Part shown: positions 26,001 through 36,141 of the stretch, piece after piece | How positions within the stretch are numbered: the first letter of the stretch is position 1 | Layout: each line of letters starts with the position of its first letter | Origin: Promerops cafer | Lineage: Eukaryota > Chordata > Aves > Passeriformes > Nectariniidae | Length of the DNA stretch: 64,000 nucleotides | Reading direction: 5' to 3' | Assembly: GCA_013398275.1 (NCBI GenBank) | Contig: VZSE01005034.1 | Span: forward strand, 338,013 to 402,012 | Made by a program: the position numbers and the translations under genes | The notes under the pieces: model-generated | The model's input: the letters and a program-made list of their open reading frames with translations, nothing else | Databases searched by the model: none | Told to the model about the DNA's origin: nothing

Positions 26001-29000
26001 GCTTGGATTTCTTTTCTATGACAAATGTAATGAAACAAAAATAGTGGTAACACTTTTGCACAAGTTGATGTAGGTGTTAATGACAGGTAAGTGTTCATTT
26101 CATCTTGGTGTGTCTCATCTCTTCACTGAGATGGTACCAGAAAAAGGGCTGGGCCAACTGCTCCGCTTTGATAGCAGTGCTGGCTTTGAGCTGTGATACT
26201 TTCTTCCTTACATCTCTTTTTGCTTTTTTTTAATGAATGACAGTAAGGCTAGTACTATATGTAATGTAGGAGGAAAGTGATGAATGTGATTTTTTTTTTC
26301 AATTTTTTTTTCATCCCTCTCAGGCAATAGCCTTCTCTAGTAGGAGGGAAAGGAATATACTTAGAGAATGTTATTCATGCTGTTAGATTATTGTTTGTAT
26401 TTTAGGATTGGGTTGTAGTCAGATTTTTGTTTGGGTTTTGGCCTTTTCTAAGGCTCCTTGATGTGTGCATTGGTGAAATTCACATGTATATTTTATTTAC
26501 TGTGTCCTTGTCTGCAGAATTAAAAGCTTTGAGTACTGTCTTCATTTACTACTTGCTCAAGTTTTGCTTGGGAAACTCTATGAAAGTAGTTGCAGACTAC
26601 GTGAAGTAATGTGTTAGAGATATTAGTTACATGATGATATGTTTTGAGTGGTCCAAAATGAGTGTGTGTGTGTATATATATATAATCACAGGTCTAAAGC
26701 CACAGTTGTGAACAGTCATCATTAACAATGCTACTTTAAACTTCTGGAAATGAGGTTATGGTAACTTCCCCTTGCTGTTTTGGAACTATGTCAAAGAAAC
26801 AAAGGGGCATGAGCAGAAAAAAGGATGAACTGTAGAGTTTTGCAAATAAGGAGCTGTAGATGTAGGGATCTGTTGCTGCTTCTCAAGCCACAGCATCATG
26901 CAGGAGTTAGAGGAAGCAGTAGTCCAAAGCACTCAGCCTGGGCTCAGGCTTCTGTGAGGAAACACAGCAGTGTGCTTTGTATTGACCTACAGCACTGGGG
27001 AGGGGAATGAAGAAATAGTGACACTTCAGCATTTTTTTTTCTGCCAGAAAGCCTTAGGAAACTGTAATTGTTCCTGTGCAAACTCACTGGAATAGGGTAA
27101 ACTTTGTACTTGCTTCTTGATACAACCCATCTGTTCAACATCAGCCAAACTCTGCCTAAAATGTGTTGAAAAAATTAAAATAGTTCCTCAGGATTACTGG
27201 TGTCACAACCCAAGCTTTGCTTCCAAGGCAGAAATGGCATTACAAGCAGACTGTGCTGACTGTCATATCTAAAACACAGCATATGTGGTTTAACGTATGA
27301 TAGGTCTACCCTAAGTTAGTGTTAACCATATCCCAAGACAAGTTCTTAAATTGTCTTTTATCCTACCTAAGAGACTTCAATATTTTCAAATTTTGCCTGC
27401 TAACTGATTAGTCAGTAGCCATTCTTGATTTCTAGAATGAGGTTTTGGCACTGTAGGTGCCTGAAGATGAATTGGCCAGATTATGTAGTTTGTCAAAATT
27501 TGTTGAAAAACTTTTTGTTGCAAGATGCTGCAACCTAGGAGCTCACTTCTAATTTCTGACAATTACTGTAAATACTGAGAATAAATGCTAAATTCAAGGT
27601 AGTTTTACTGCTTTTAACTGTTTTTTCTATATAACGTGTAACCGTGTGTTTACATAGTTGATGTATATGATACGTAAAATGCGTCTCAGCATGGGTAGTA
27701 AGAGTGAGTTAAGTTTTGTTCAAATATCTGTTCTGAGTTTCTGGCAGACTACTTCTTATAGCTACATAAGCAGAAAATGCCCTGTGGGTTTCTCACAATT
27801 CTTCAAGAACATTTTGTTACTCATTCACATGTTGATTCAGAAATATGGCACATAATTGTACTTTTTATCTCCTTTGGGATACAAAGATTTTCTTAATTGT
27901 GTTTTGTTGCAGTACTGAAGAACATTTATTTTGCTGTAGTCTTTGTCCTTTTTTAGAAGAAAAATGCAGGCAGAATTTGTACAACAGAAAGCTGAACATA
28001 CTTTTTATCCCTTGGCATTGTCTCTTTCTCAGGGAGTGCTATCCAATATCTCCTCCATCACTGACCTGGGAGGCTTTGATCCTGTTTGGCTCTTCCTAGT
28101 GGTAGGAGGAGTTATGTTCATTTTGGGATTTGCAGGATGCATTGGAGCTTTACGAGAAAACACTTTTCTTCTCAAATTTGTAAGTAGCTTTTGCAACTGT
28201 GACATTCCTCATTTATGTAGCATGCCATGTTGTCTGTACTGTTTAACTGTGTTAAGCTTTTAAAACGTGTTTTGGAGAGCTAGGTGTTATCCAGCGTCAG
28301 AGTACCAGGAAAACACTTAGCTTTTAACATGTTACAGCTCTTCAGTCTCTAGTGCTTACTGGCTATGTTATTTTAAAGCTCAAAACTATTGGTGGTAAGA
28401 ATTACAACATGGAAGTGCTGCTTTTCAAATGGATGTAGCCTAACATCTTGCTTCCCTGTCACTAAAAGAGAGAAATTTCTTGTGAGAATGTTGAACTTGG
28501 AATCCATAACAAGCTGTCTATGAAATATGAGGGATGTAGATACAGCAGTGAACTTGACCCATGTGACTTCTGCTGTGCAAGGGCCCCTCGTGGTACAGAG
28601 GAGGTAGGACTGGTACGATATCCTCAGTCTGGCTGATGCCCTCAGTCTGTGCCATTCAGCTAACTGGAACGGGCTTCATTGCTTTCAGTGCTGGGGCCTG
28701 AGAAAGAGAAGGGGAGGAGAATGTGTCCAGGATGCAGAAAGAAAATGGAAGTTTTCTTGAACTCTGGGCTGAATTGTTGGTTAGGGAAGGAGCTGCTGGT
28801 ATACAAATGTACCTCAGTGTGCAGAACTTCTTTAGCTAAGTAGCCGGGTTCTGTATTTTGAAAGCCTTCCTCCTGTGACTTTTGAAAATGAGGGTAATGG
28901 TATCATGTTCACTTTTAGATAAATTGAAGATTTATAATAAAGATGATTCTTTCCTCCACCACTCCCATTTCCAGAGGTGGGCACAGCCTGTGGACACAGT

Positions 29001-31328
29001 TGTGTCTTCATAACCATTAACTGTTAATATATACAGGAAAAAGCTTCCAGTGAAATAACTGCCTCCAAGTGACACATTTGGCTCCCGCAGACCTGTTGTA
29101 TAGGGGGAGGAGGCAATTGAGAGTCACAGTTCTCGAGGCATTTATAAAGCAGCTTGTAACACTTTTTTTTTCCTTCTTCCTTGCTTCTCTTAGCTTGCCT
29201 AAAATGAACTCATCTGCTGTACCAGAAATAGCTTCCCATACAGCAGCTGCAGGAGAAATTAAAAATGTATCTGAACACACACAGAGAGCATATTAAAATG
29301 AAACTCAAAGGCACAGTTGCAAAGGGGATGGACTTCCAGTATACCAGGACCCCTGTGTGGTTTAAAACAGTGCAGGCTCAGTGGAAATGCTTAGAGAAAG
29401 TGGCAGATCATTAGTAATGCCTTTGGCATCCATTGCATTTGCATTAATCATAGCAGCCTCATTTAGTTTTAATGTGGATGTGAGTCATTTCATAGACATT
29501 CCGCTCCGACTTAGTCATTAATTAATTTCTGCTGTTACCAATTTCTGCTTTGTCTGCTTCGGCGAAGCTTTGCTAGTTAGAGGATCTAAAGCAAAAGTCA
29601 CGTAGAAAGCATTTTACTGGCACATTTTACATTGGTTGTTTATGCCTTCTAAAGTGTAAGTGCCTATGTAGAAATTTAAGATCAGTTTTCAAGGGCCCTA
29701 CATGTGGTGGTGACTAGCTGTGTCTTGAAATTTACAGTGAATTCTCTTGGATCTCTTTGAAGATCTCAGTGAAATGTCCAAGGTTTGGACTTTTGTTAGC
29801 ATTTTTGTTATTTGTTAGAATAGAATGAAGATTTCTCTGTTACAGCTCCAATAAAAATGGTGTGGTTTTAATTTAAAATTTCCTATGTGCCAAAATGACT
29901 TGAACTTCCACTGAATCAGATAAAGCCTTATCACTGGATGTAATTGTGAGCTTTGAAAAAGTTTTGTTCATAAAGGAAAATAATTTTAGCCTTTTTTATT
30001 TTCTTCATAGTTCTCTGTATTTCTTGGAATTATTTTCTTCTTGGAGCTCACTGCTGGTGTTCTAGCATTTGTTTTCAAAGACTGGATAAAGGACCAGCTG
30101 TATTTCTTTATAAACAACAACATCAGAGCATACCGAGATGACATTGATTTGCAAAACCTCATAGACTTCACACAGGAATATGTAAGTTGGACTGTTTATT
30201 TTTTTAAGTAAAGCTTACTTTTAAGAAATATCTGCTCTTATTTTTTACTTTCCATCTGTTCTGTTTCTTCAAGGAGCAAGAGAAATATTCTAGCATATAA
30301 TGCTTTTGAATATGTTTATATTTGCTTTTACAGAACTTCTGCAACCATACAGCACCTGTGTAAAGTGGCTTTGATGTATGACTGAGTAAAACAAGATGGG
30401 GAGTTGGGGTGACTTTTCTTGAAGACTTAGTGTGTCAAATGCACCAAGTTAAAATATTTTGTTGTAAAGCTATCACATCTGTTTAAGAAATTACTCATTT
30501 TCTGAGCTTCATTTGGTTCTACGATGAATGTTGGTGTAGTGTTAGCAACATAAAAAGTGCTACATGACAGTGCAGAGTGGCGGAGGTATTTAGTTGGTCC
30601 AAATGAAGCTACGTTATTTCTTCTGAATTAGACTTAATGGAATTAGCCTTATGAAGTGGGCCACTTGTATAGTTCTTGGAGGACACCTCTAAGTGATGCC
30701 ACATCTGCACTTGGGAGGGAAGAGTGAAACCAGTGGTGCACCTGCCTGTGCAGCTTAAGCTCTGTAATTTATCAGTGTGTGTGAAGAAGTCTTGCATTGG
30801 CTTTTGCACACAAGGTCTGCCAGTACCTTCCCTCTCCAGCACTCAGTTCTGGCCTGTGTTGATGAAGTCCTCTTTGAATCTGGCACTGTGTAGCTAACAC
30901 AGCTAAGTGTTGGTTGAGTTAATGTTTACTAATTTTTGTACATTCTGCAATTAAAATAGTTTCAGTGCTTGATTTGCTCCTCTGTGCCTGGGGGAAAAAT
31001 GGTAAGTAACAGGTTGTGGATCCTTGCACTGTTTTGAATCTTTTGCAAGAAGGTCAGAGGTGACTACAGACTGAAAGCAGTGGTCCACTTGTATGCAGCC
31101 GAAGGCTACAGTCCAATTTTTCGGTGACTTCCTAAAGCTTTCTCTCTTAACTGGATTAGCACTCAGCAGATAAGCCAGGGGCAGCACAAGTTGTGAGAGC
31201 AAGTTACTTCTTTAACCAGTAGAGATAGTGCATAAAGACAACATGTCAGGTATTGCAAAGAGAATTGCTACATCTAGAAAGAGAGAATGGCTATTCCAAT
31301 GCTTTTAAAAACGTGGTTGGTTTGGTGG

Positions 31329-31367
<39 letters not shown>

Positions 31368-34300
31368 GGGGGTTTTTTTTTTTTTTTTAAGTTGACATAG
31401 ATGGGTTCATTGGTCTAGCTCCTTAAATGCTGTAAACCATCCGTGTTTCACTGGTCCTCAGTCCATTCTTTGTATGTTCAGCAAAACGCATCAATTCCTT
31501 GTGTGTTCAACATGTTTTGCCAGACTAAGTCTGCCTTTGGCAGATTTACTCTTTGAAGGATTCACTGAAGGTGTTAATTGTGCAATGTATGATGCTCAGG
31601 GAACAATGTGTTCACACTGTCCGACGTACAGCCAAGCAAAGTTTCCCCAAACTGGCCAAAGGAGTAGTCCTTGGAGCTTGTTTTTTTTGAAAATCCTGGG
31701 CTCATTAGGCTGGACAGAATATAGTACTCTTGGCTCTACTGTCCCTCGGGCCTGAGCTTGTAGGCCTTTGCAACTCTGTGGTATTGTGTAGGCTTATCAG
31801 CTCACCACGGGTTTCTCTCCAGAGAGCAGCATAGCAGGGTGTGAACGTAACTTTAATCACATGATAACTTTGGAACAACTTACACATTTGGAATGGTATT
31901 TTTAAAATTGACAAAAATCCCCAACCAAACAAAAAAAGACAGTTTCAATGAAAGCAGTGGGAGTCTCAGATTTTGTTTTGAAACTTAGAGGGAAACTGGC
32001 AGCAGTGATGCATCTTACTAATGCTGAGATTTTAATTCTGAAATTTAAGAAGCTCTTCTTTTTTTGTTCTAGTGGCAGTGCTGTGGGGCTTTTGGAGCTG
32101 ATGACTGGAACCTTAATATTTACTTCAATTGTACAGATTCCAACGCGAGTCGAGAGCGCTGTGGTGTGCCATTCTCTTGCTGTACTAAAGACCCTGCTGT
32201 AAGTGACGGTCTAGAGGGTAGGATGGGTGTGCTATTTCAGTCTTAAACAATGCTTCAAGATTTTCCTTTTTTATTTCTGGAAGTTTAGCCTAATTTTGAA
32301 CTTCTCAGCAACCTGTATTTGTTTTGTTCTTACAGCTCAGCTTAACCACTAACTTTTCTGCAGTCAGCAAAACTCATAACTTAAGTCTTCATTGTTTGTG
32401 GCTTTTATTAGAGAGAACCATGGGCTTGGCTGAACATACATATTAATTTTAGCAAGTACAAAGAGGAGAAGCACTTAATGAGTTGAAGGATGTGTGCTTT
32501 CAATTGAAGTTCATCAGAACAGGAACCCTTGAGATCAGACACTTTAAAGGAGGTATTATTCATTATTTAATGCAGTGTCCTGAGGCTGCAGCCAGTTTGA
32601 CCCAGTTTGTGCCAGGTACGGTAATGAATGACAGTCTGTGCCCTGAGGAACTGACATGTTTGCATTAGAATCTTGAGTTGGATATGGGTATCTTTACATA
32701 CTCTTTTTTACCTACTGCCTGTCTGACAGTCACCTGAAATCAGACTTGAAAGGTCAGAAATTGTTTGTGGGAGCAGCTTTTTGGTAGATTTTCATGTCTT
32801 TTAAAATATTAAACTCTGGATCATCAAGTGGAAAATGCTCTGGAGCCATGCATTGCTAATATGGGTATGATAAAGAAGAGTAAAGTGAAAAGTAAAGTGT
32901 AGGGAATCAATTCACTAATAGTAAAGGGCTTGGAACAGGTATGGATGTGTGCATGGGAACTGTTACGTGCCTAGCACTGTATACATTTGACTTTATATAT
33001 AGCCTGAAAGAAGCTGGCTTCAAGTGCTTGTATTATCTAGCAATTCAGCTGGGGCTTTGTCTCCACCTGGAATGACTTATAGTTCCTTGAATGTGTTAGT
33101 CTAGCACAGACTGAAGTTAGGCAAGTTGCCAAAAGGCACCTCAGGTGCTTCCTGCCTTGCTAATAATGCAATGCAGTTGCTGCTCCTGGTATCCAGTTGC
33201 TGCTGCTCTCCCCCTCTCCTGATAAGGCACTGCCACTTGCACAAGCTGGTTCTGGTTTCTCTGCAGTGAACGTGACTTCACAGTAGTTTGAATTTTTCTC
33301 ACAAACATAGCTGAAAATGTTTTAATGGGATATTAAAACAAAATATAGGTTAGGCTCAAACATTACCTTATGCTTAGGATTCCCTCTGCTGTTTGCCTGT
33401 CTGCTCACCCACCCACACAGAGGTCATCACAACCCAGTTTTAAAAATATAGTTGTTATAAAACCAAACCAGTGACAGCAGTACGAGGTAATCCTATAAAT
33501 ACATAATCCGTCCTAAAGTTCTCTTTGTCTCAGTTGTGTAAATGGCTATGCAGTTTGTTAGGGTGTGATGCAGCAACCAGAAATTTAAAGATTAATCTCA
33601 TTCACTGTAAGGAAACAACCATCTTAATGGACTTTAAAAACTGAAAACATTAGAAGTCATGCCTACAAGTAAATAATTTTAACCAAACTGATTTGTTCAA
33701 TTGCAGTGATAAACACAGGTTTATTTTGTGGGAAAGCAAATTTTTCCCTTTCAGAATTAGTTTTCAGTGTTGGACTGATGCAAACAGTTATGTGGATACC
33801 TTATGGTTTTTAGTTTAGCTTGAATCAGGAAGTGGTAAGTTTAAGGCAGGCTAAAGTAAGTTTCTTGAAACAAATTTTGAATATTGTAGTTCATTTTGAT
33901 GTAATTAAGGAGATTGAAGTGTTCCACATTCCTGTACAGGCAAGTCTAGAAAACTTTATTTCCATTGCATTTTTTGTACCTTCTTTTGGTTAACAAATTC
34001 CAAGGCTAAAGGCAGAAGACATTAATGATGAAGCAAGTAGGCATTTAGTACAAGGAAGAAAACTTAAAATCCCTCTGTCAGAATCTTGGGTGCTTTTACG
34101 TCCTTGTAGTCTGTGGCACTTAGATCCTGGAACAGAAGCATTCATCTCATTAGGAGGTGCAAGCTTTTTGAATTTCGAAGGTCCATTAAGGGAATCCAGT
34201 TTGGCAGCTTACGGAATGCGACCTGTTGGACTTCCTGCAAAGTGAGGAAACAGAGGAGCTTTCCATGCTAATAGGAGATACTTTTTTCCATATGGCTGCT

Positions 34301-36141
34301 TTTTAAAACTAATTTTCACTCTTGTCTTTCTCATTTCCCACAATTTGATTAAATTGTGGTGTTTGGTACACCTAGCTAAGATTGGCTCATTTTCTTGCTT
34401 TCTTGAGTAGTCCTCCTTCTGCTCACTGTCATTATATGATAAATCAGTAACTTAATATTTTACTGCCATTGTGGCTGATGCCAAAAGTTTCATGCTTCAT
34501 TTTATTACCATGAAATAACTGTATACAAAGTCAAAATACAGCTTCAGCTGCCAATGGGAAGCACTTGTTCACTAGGGAAAGTCTGCCAGAGCCTATTTTA
34601 TTACCTGTGCTTTGGGAGTACTAAAGGAAAAGGAGTAGGAAAAAAACCTCCTTTCCCATTGGTATCAAGCTCCTATAAGAAAGAACAGGCAGTAAGAACA
34701 CATTACCCCATCTGTTCTTTTTTCTTTCAGGTTTTTGGAAAGGAACTGTCCATATTTCTAGAGACATTCTCAGAAAGAACTTGCAGCTTCTGCAACAGAG
34801 CTGCCCCTTGTCACCTCTTCATTCTGCACAGACTGAACCCTGAAAATGACAACAGTACTCTTGGCATATTTTTTAGTACAGACAAAACCTTTTCAGCAGA
34901 AGATTCTTTCACTTACCATAGATGTTCCCTAGTCCCTTTTCTTTATTAAATGCTTGTATCTGGAACATGGAGTTCACCCAGGTGGATGGCTGGTTTTCCC
35001 AGCTTGCTGACTTGAGAGATAATTTTTTTGACCGTATGCTCTTATTTGCTGCAAATAATAGCACAGAGTGAAGGAGGAAGGTTTTTTTTATTAAAGCAAT
35101 ATGCTAACCAAAGTTTGGGTGATTGTTTTATTACGTACAGGACCAACTCCATGGAGTTGGGAGAAGGTGTTTTGGAGACATTTTACTGATTACCTCTCTT
35201 CTCCCTCTCTTTTTCTCTCTCTCTCTCCTCTAGGAAGATGTTATTAATACTCAGTGTGGCTATGATGCAAGGCAAAAACCAGTAAGCTTTTTTTTTTTCC
35301 TTCTTAATGTGGTATGTTAAGGATCTGAATCTCTATTGCAAGAGGAGATTATTCTACTGATGGTGTAGTTGACTGTAATTATCTATGTTTTCTTCCCTCT
35401 TCTCCTTGGCAGGAAGTTGATCAGCAGATTGTTATCTACACTAAAGGCTGTGTTCCTCAGTTTGAGAAATGGTTGCAGGACAACCTTACCATAGTTGCTG
35501 GTATATTCATTGGGATAGCATTACTGCAGGTAAACATCATGTTTCCAGGAATGAGTTGCACAGAGGAATAATAGATAAAGTGAATATATGAAGGGGGAAA
35601 CTATATGAGAAGGGGAAATGCAGTGCCAGTTGCCTGTTTGTGGGTTTTAGCAGTGGGAACTAAATGTATGAGGCTTTCTTTGTATTAAGGAATATTTAAT
35701 TTTTATCTACAGGGATGCATTTTTTTTCTTTTCAACTCTCAACAGGTTGAAACTAACACTCTGTTAGATAAAGCTTATGTAGAGACATTCAAGCCTGTAC
35801 AGACCTACTGTTTCCAGTGGTGCTTAAACGAGCAGCAGAGAGCCTTTAGAGTTGCTTTGAAACAAGACTAGAACTGTTAATTAACTGGAACCCAGTGCCA
35901 CCATAAAAATACTGGGGTTACAGGAGTTCTGCAATATTCTTATTTCTCCCAACAGTTAATTTAATTTCTACCTCTGTTGTTTCTTTCATATATAAGTTCT
36001 GTATAACCTAAGGGGTTTGCCTGTGTGAAAAGAGTTGTCCAATGCTCCAAATGAATGAACTGTTGTCTTTTCCAGATATTTGGGATATGCTTAGCCCAGA
36101 ATTTGGTTAGTGACATTGAGGCTGTCAGAGCCAGCTGGTAA
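16978..36141 (+). CDS. TSPAN5: Tetraspanin-5, spliced CDS, exons 2-8 (5' partial)
   Basis: Seven exons join to 241 codons plus stop: 16978-17028, 28033-28179, 30011-30181, 32073-32198, 35234-35281, 35413-35529, 36076-36141. All junctions are phase 0 with GT-AG introns. The product is a four-pass membrane scaffold. By family knowledge it is a TspanC8 tetraspanin that binds the metalloprotease ADAM10 and directs its exit from the ER and its substrate choice, including Notch. The sequence shows the end of TM1, TM2 (exon 3), TM3 (exon 4), a large extracellular loop with the CCG motif and eight cysteines (CC, NC, RC, CC, QC, GC), and TM4 spanning exons 7-8. N-glycosylation sequons are NIS in the small loop and NCT, NAS and NLT in or near the large loop. 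As I recall the human protein, the encoded part is essentially identical. The first 27 residues are in exon 1, upstream of the window. Confidence 0.97.
19225..19898 (+). mobile_element. CR1-type LINE 3' fragment
   Basis: The order and wording match the 3' end of avian CR1 elements: GGACAACAAAGCAGCTTGTC, then GAGAAGGACCTGTGGGTCCT, ATGAGCCAGCA, GTGAGGCCACACCT, a GAGAGAGCCAAG-type stretch, GGTGCCAGTGACAAGGGCAA and CTGAACATCAGGGAACACC. It closes with CCATTCTGTG at 19889-19898. The copy is diverged and has an internal gap near 19871-19880, where the usual text between the GGTGGCC and AGATGAC parts is missing. The 5' boundary is uncertain; 18965-19225 may be a more diverged part of the same element. 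It is not functional. Confidence 0.85.
22411..22473. repeat. GT/TTG low-complexity tract
   Basis: An irregular run of GGTTGG, TTTG and TTTTG units inside TSPAN5 intron 2. It gives rise to spurious hydrophobic open frames on the + strand. Confidence 0.8.
26661..26684. repeat. (TG)n(TA)n microsatellite
   Basis: A short compound dinucleotide repeat: TG repeats run directly into TA repeats. It lies in TSPAN5 intron 2. Confidence 0.85.
28033..28179 (+). CDS. TSPAN5: TSPAN5 exon 3 (residues 45-93)
   Basis: This 147-nt phase-0 exon starts GVLSNISSITDLGGFD and ends GALRENTFLLKF. It covers the small extracellular loop, with an NIS sequon, then TM2 and the cytoplasmic turn. The turn carries the GCIGALREN signature typical of tetraspanins. 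The acceptor is TTTCTCAG and the donor is GTAAGT at 28180. Confidence 0.98.
28180..30010 (+). other. TSPAN5: TSPAN5 intron 3
   Basis: A 1.8-kb intron from GTAAGT to TTCATAG. I see no additional gene or recognisable element in it. Confidence 0.9.
30011..30181 (+). CDS. TSPAN5: TSPAN5 exon 4 (residues 94-150)
   Basis: This 171-nt phase-0 exon starts FSVFLGIIFFLELTAG (TM3) and ends IDLQNLIDFTQEY. The second half is the helical stalk that opens the large extracellular loop. The donor GTAAGT is at 30182. Confidence 0.98.
30182..32072 (+). other. TSPAN5: TSPAN5 intron 4
   Basis: A 1.9-kb intron containing the long poly(T) tract at 31330-31388. It ends in TTTTTGTTCTAG. No gene was recognised inside it. 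Confidence 0.9.
31330..31388. repeat. Interrupted poly(T) tract
   Basis: About 32 consecutive T, then AAAATGGGGGG, then 16 more T. On the - strand this reads as two A runs, so it could be the tail of an old retroposon. No retroposon body was recognised next to it. Confidence 0.9.
32073..32198 (+). CDS. TSPAN5: TSPAN5 exon 5 (residues 151-192)
   Basis: This 126-nt phase-0 exon starts WQCCGAFGADDWN, with the invariant tetraspanin CCG motif. It continues through NCT and NAS glycosylation sequons to GVPFSCCTKDPA. It holds six of the eight large-loop cysteines that define the TspanC8 group. The donor GTAAGT is at 32199. Confidence 0.98.
32199..35233 (+). other. TSPAN5: TSPAN5 intron 5
   Basis: A 3.0-kb intron. 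Its 3' end is a long CT-rich tract (about 35193-35232) just before the acceptor. A 131-codon open frame at 34554-34949 has no recognisable protein character. Confidence 0.9.
35193..35232 (+). repeat. TSPAN5: CT-rich polypyrimidine tract before exon 6
   Basis: About 40 nt of almost pure C and T ending in CTCTAG. It serves as the polypyrimidine tract for the short 48-nt exon 6 and includes a (TC)n microsatellite. Confidence 0.85.
35234..35281 (+). CDS. TSPAN5: TSPAN5 exon 6 (residues 193-208)
   Basis: This 48-nt phase-0 exon encodes EDVINTQCGYDARQKP and supplies the seventh cysteine of the large loop. The acceptor is CCTCTAG and the donor is GTAAGC at 35282. The intron after it is only 131 nt. 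Confidence 0.97.
35413..35529 (+). CDS. TSPAN5: TSPAN5 exon 7 (residues 209-247)
   Basis: This 117-nt phase-0 exon starts EVDQQIVIYTKGCVPQ, with the eighth loop cysteine. It passes through the NLT sequon into TM4 and ends GIFIGIALLQ. The acceptor is TTGGCAG and the donor is GTAAAC at 35530, slightly weaker than the other donors of this gene. Confidence 0.98.
35530..36075 (+). other. TSPAN5: TSPAN5 intron 7
   Basis: A 546-nt intron ending in TGTCTTTTCCAG. It contains a second acceptor-like site at 35745, followed by an in-frame open stretch to a TAG at 35869-35871. Confidence 0.9.
36076..36141 (+). CDS. TSPAN5: TSPAN5 exon 8, coding part (residues 248-268)
   Basis: The terminal coding segment encodes IFGICLAQNLVSDIEAVRAS followed by W and the TAA stop at 36139-36141. 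It comprises the end of TM4 and the short cytoplasmic tail typical of tetraspanins. Confidence 0.98.
   Translation: MFGICLAQNLVSDIEAVRASW

Larger units (their letters stand above)
17029..28032 (+). other. TSPAN5: TSPAN5 intron 2
   Basis: An 11-kb intron from GTAAGT to a CTCAG acceptor. It contains a CR1 remnant (19225-19898), a GT-rich low-complexity tract (22411-22473) and a TG/TA microsatellite (26661-26684). No other coding unit was recognised. Every open frame here is short and without protein character. Confidence 0.9.

Noticed and set aside
34554..34949. 131-codon + strand open frame in TSPAN5 intron 5, with a strong CAG acceptor-like site at about 34730.
   Set aside because: No recognisable protein character, no good donor after it, and the known exon 5-exon 6 join is complete without it.
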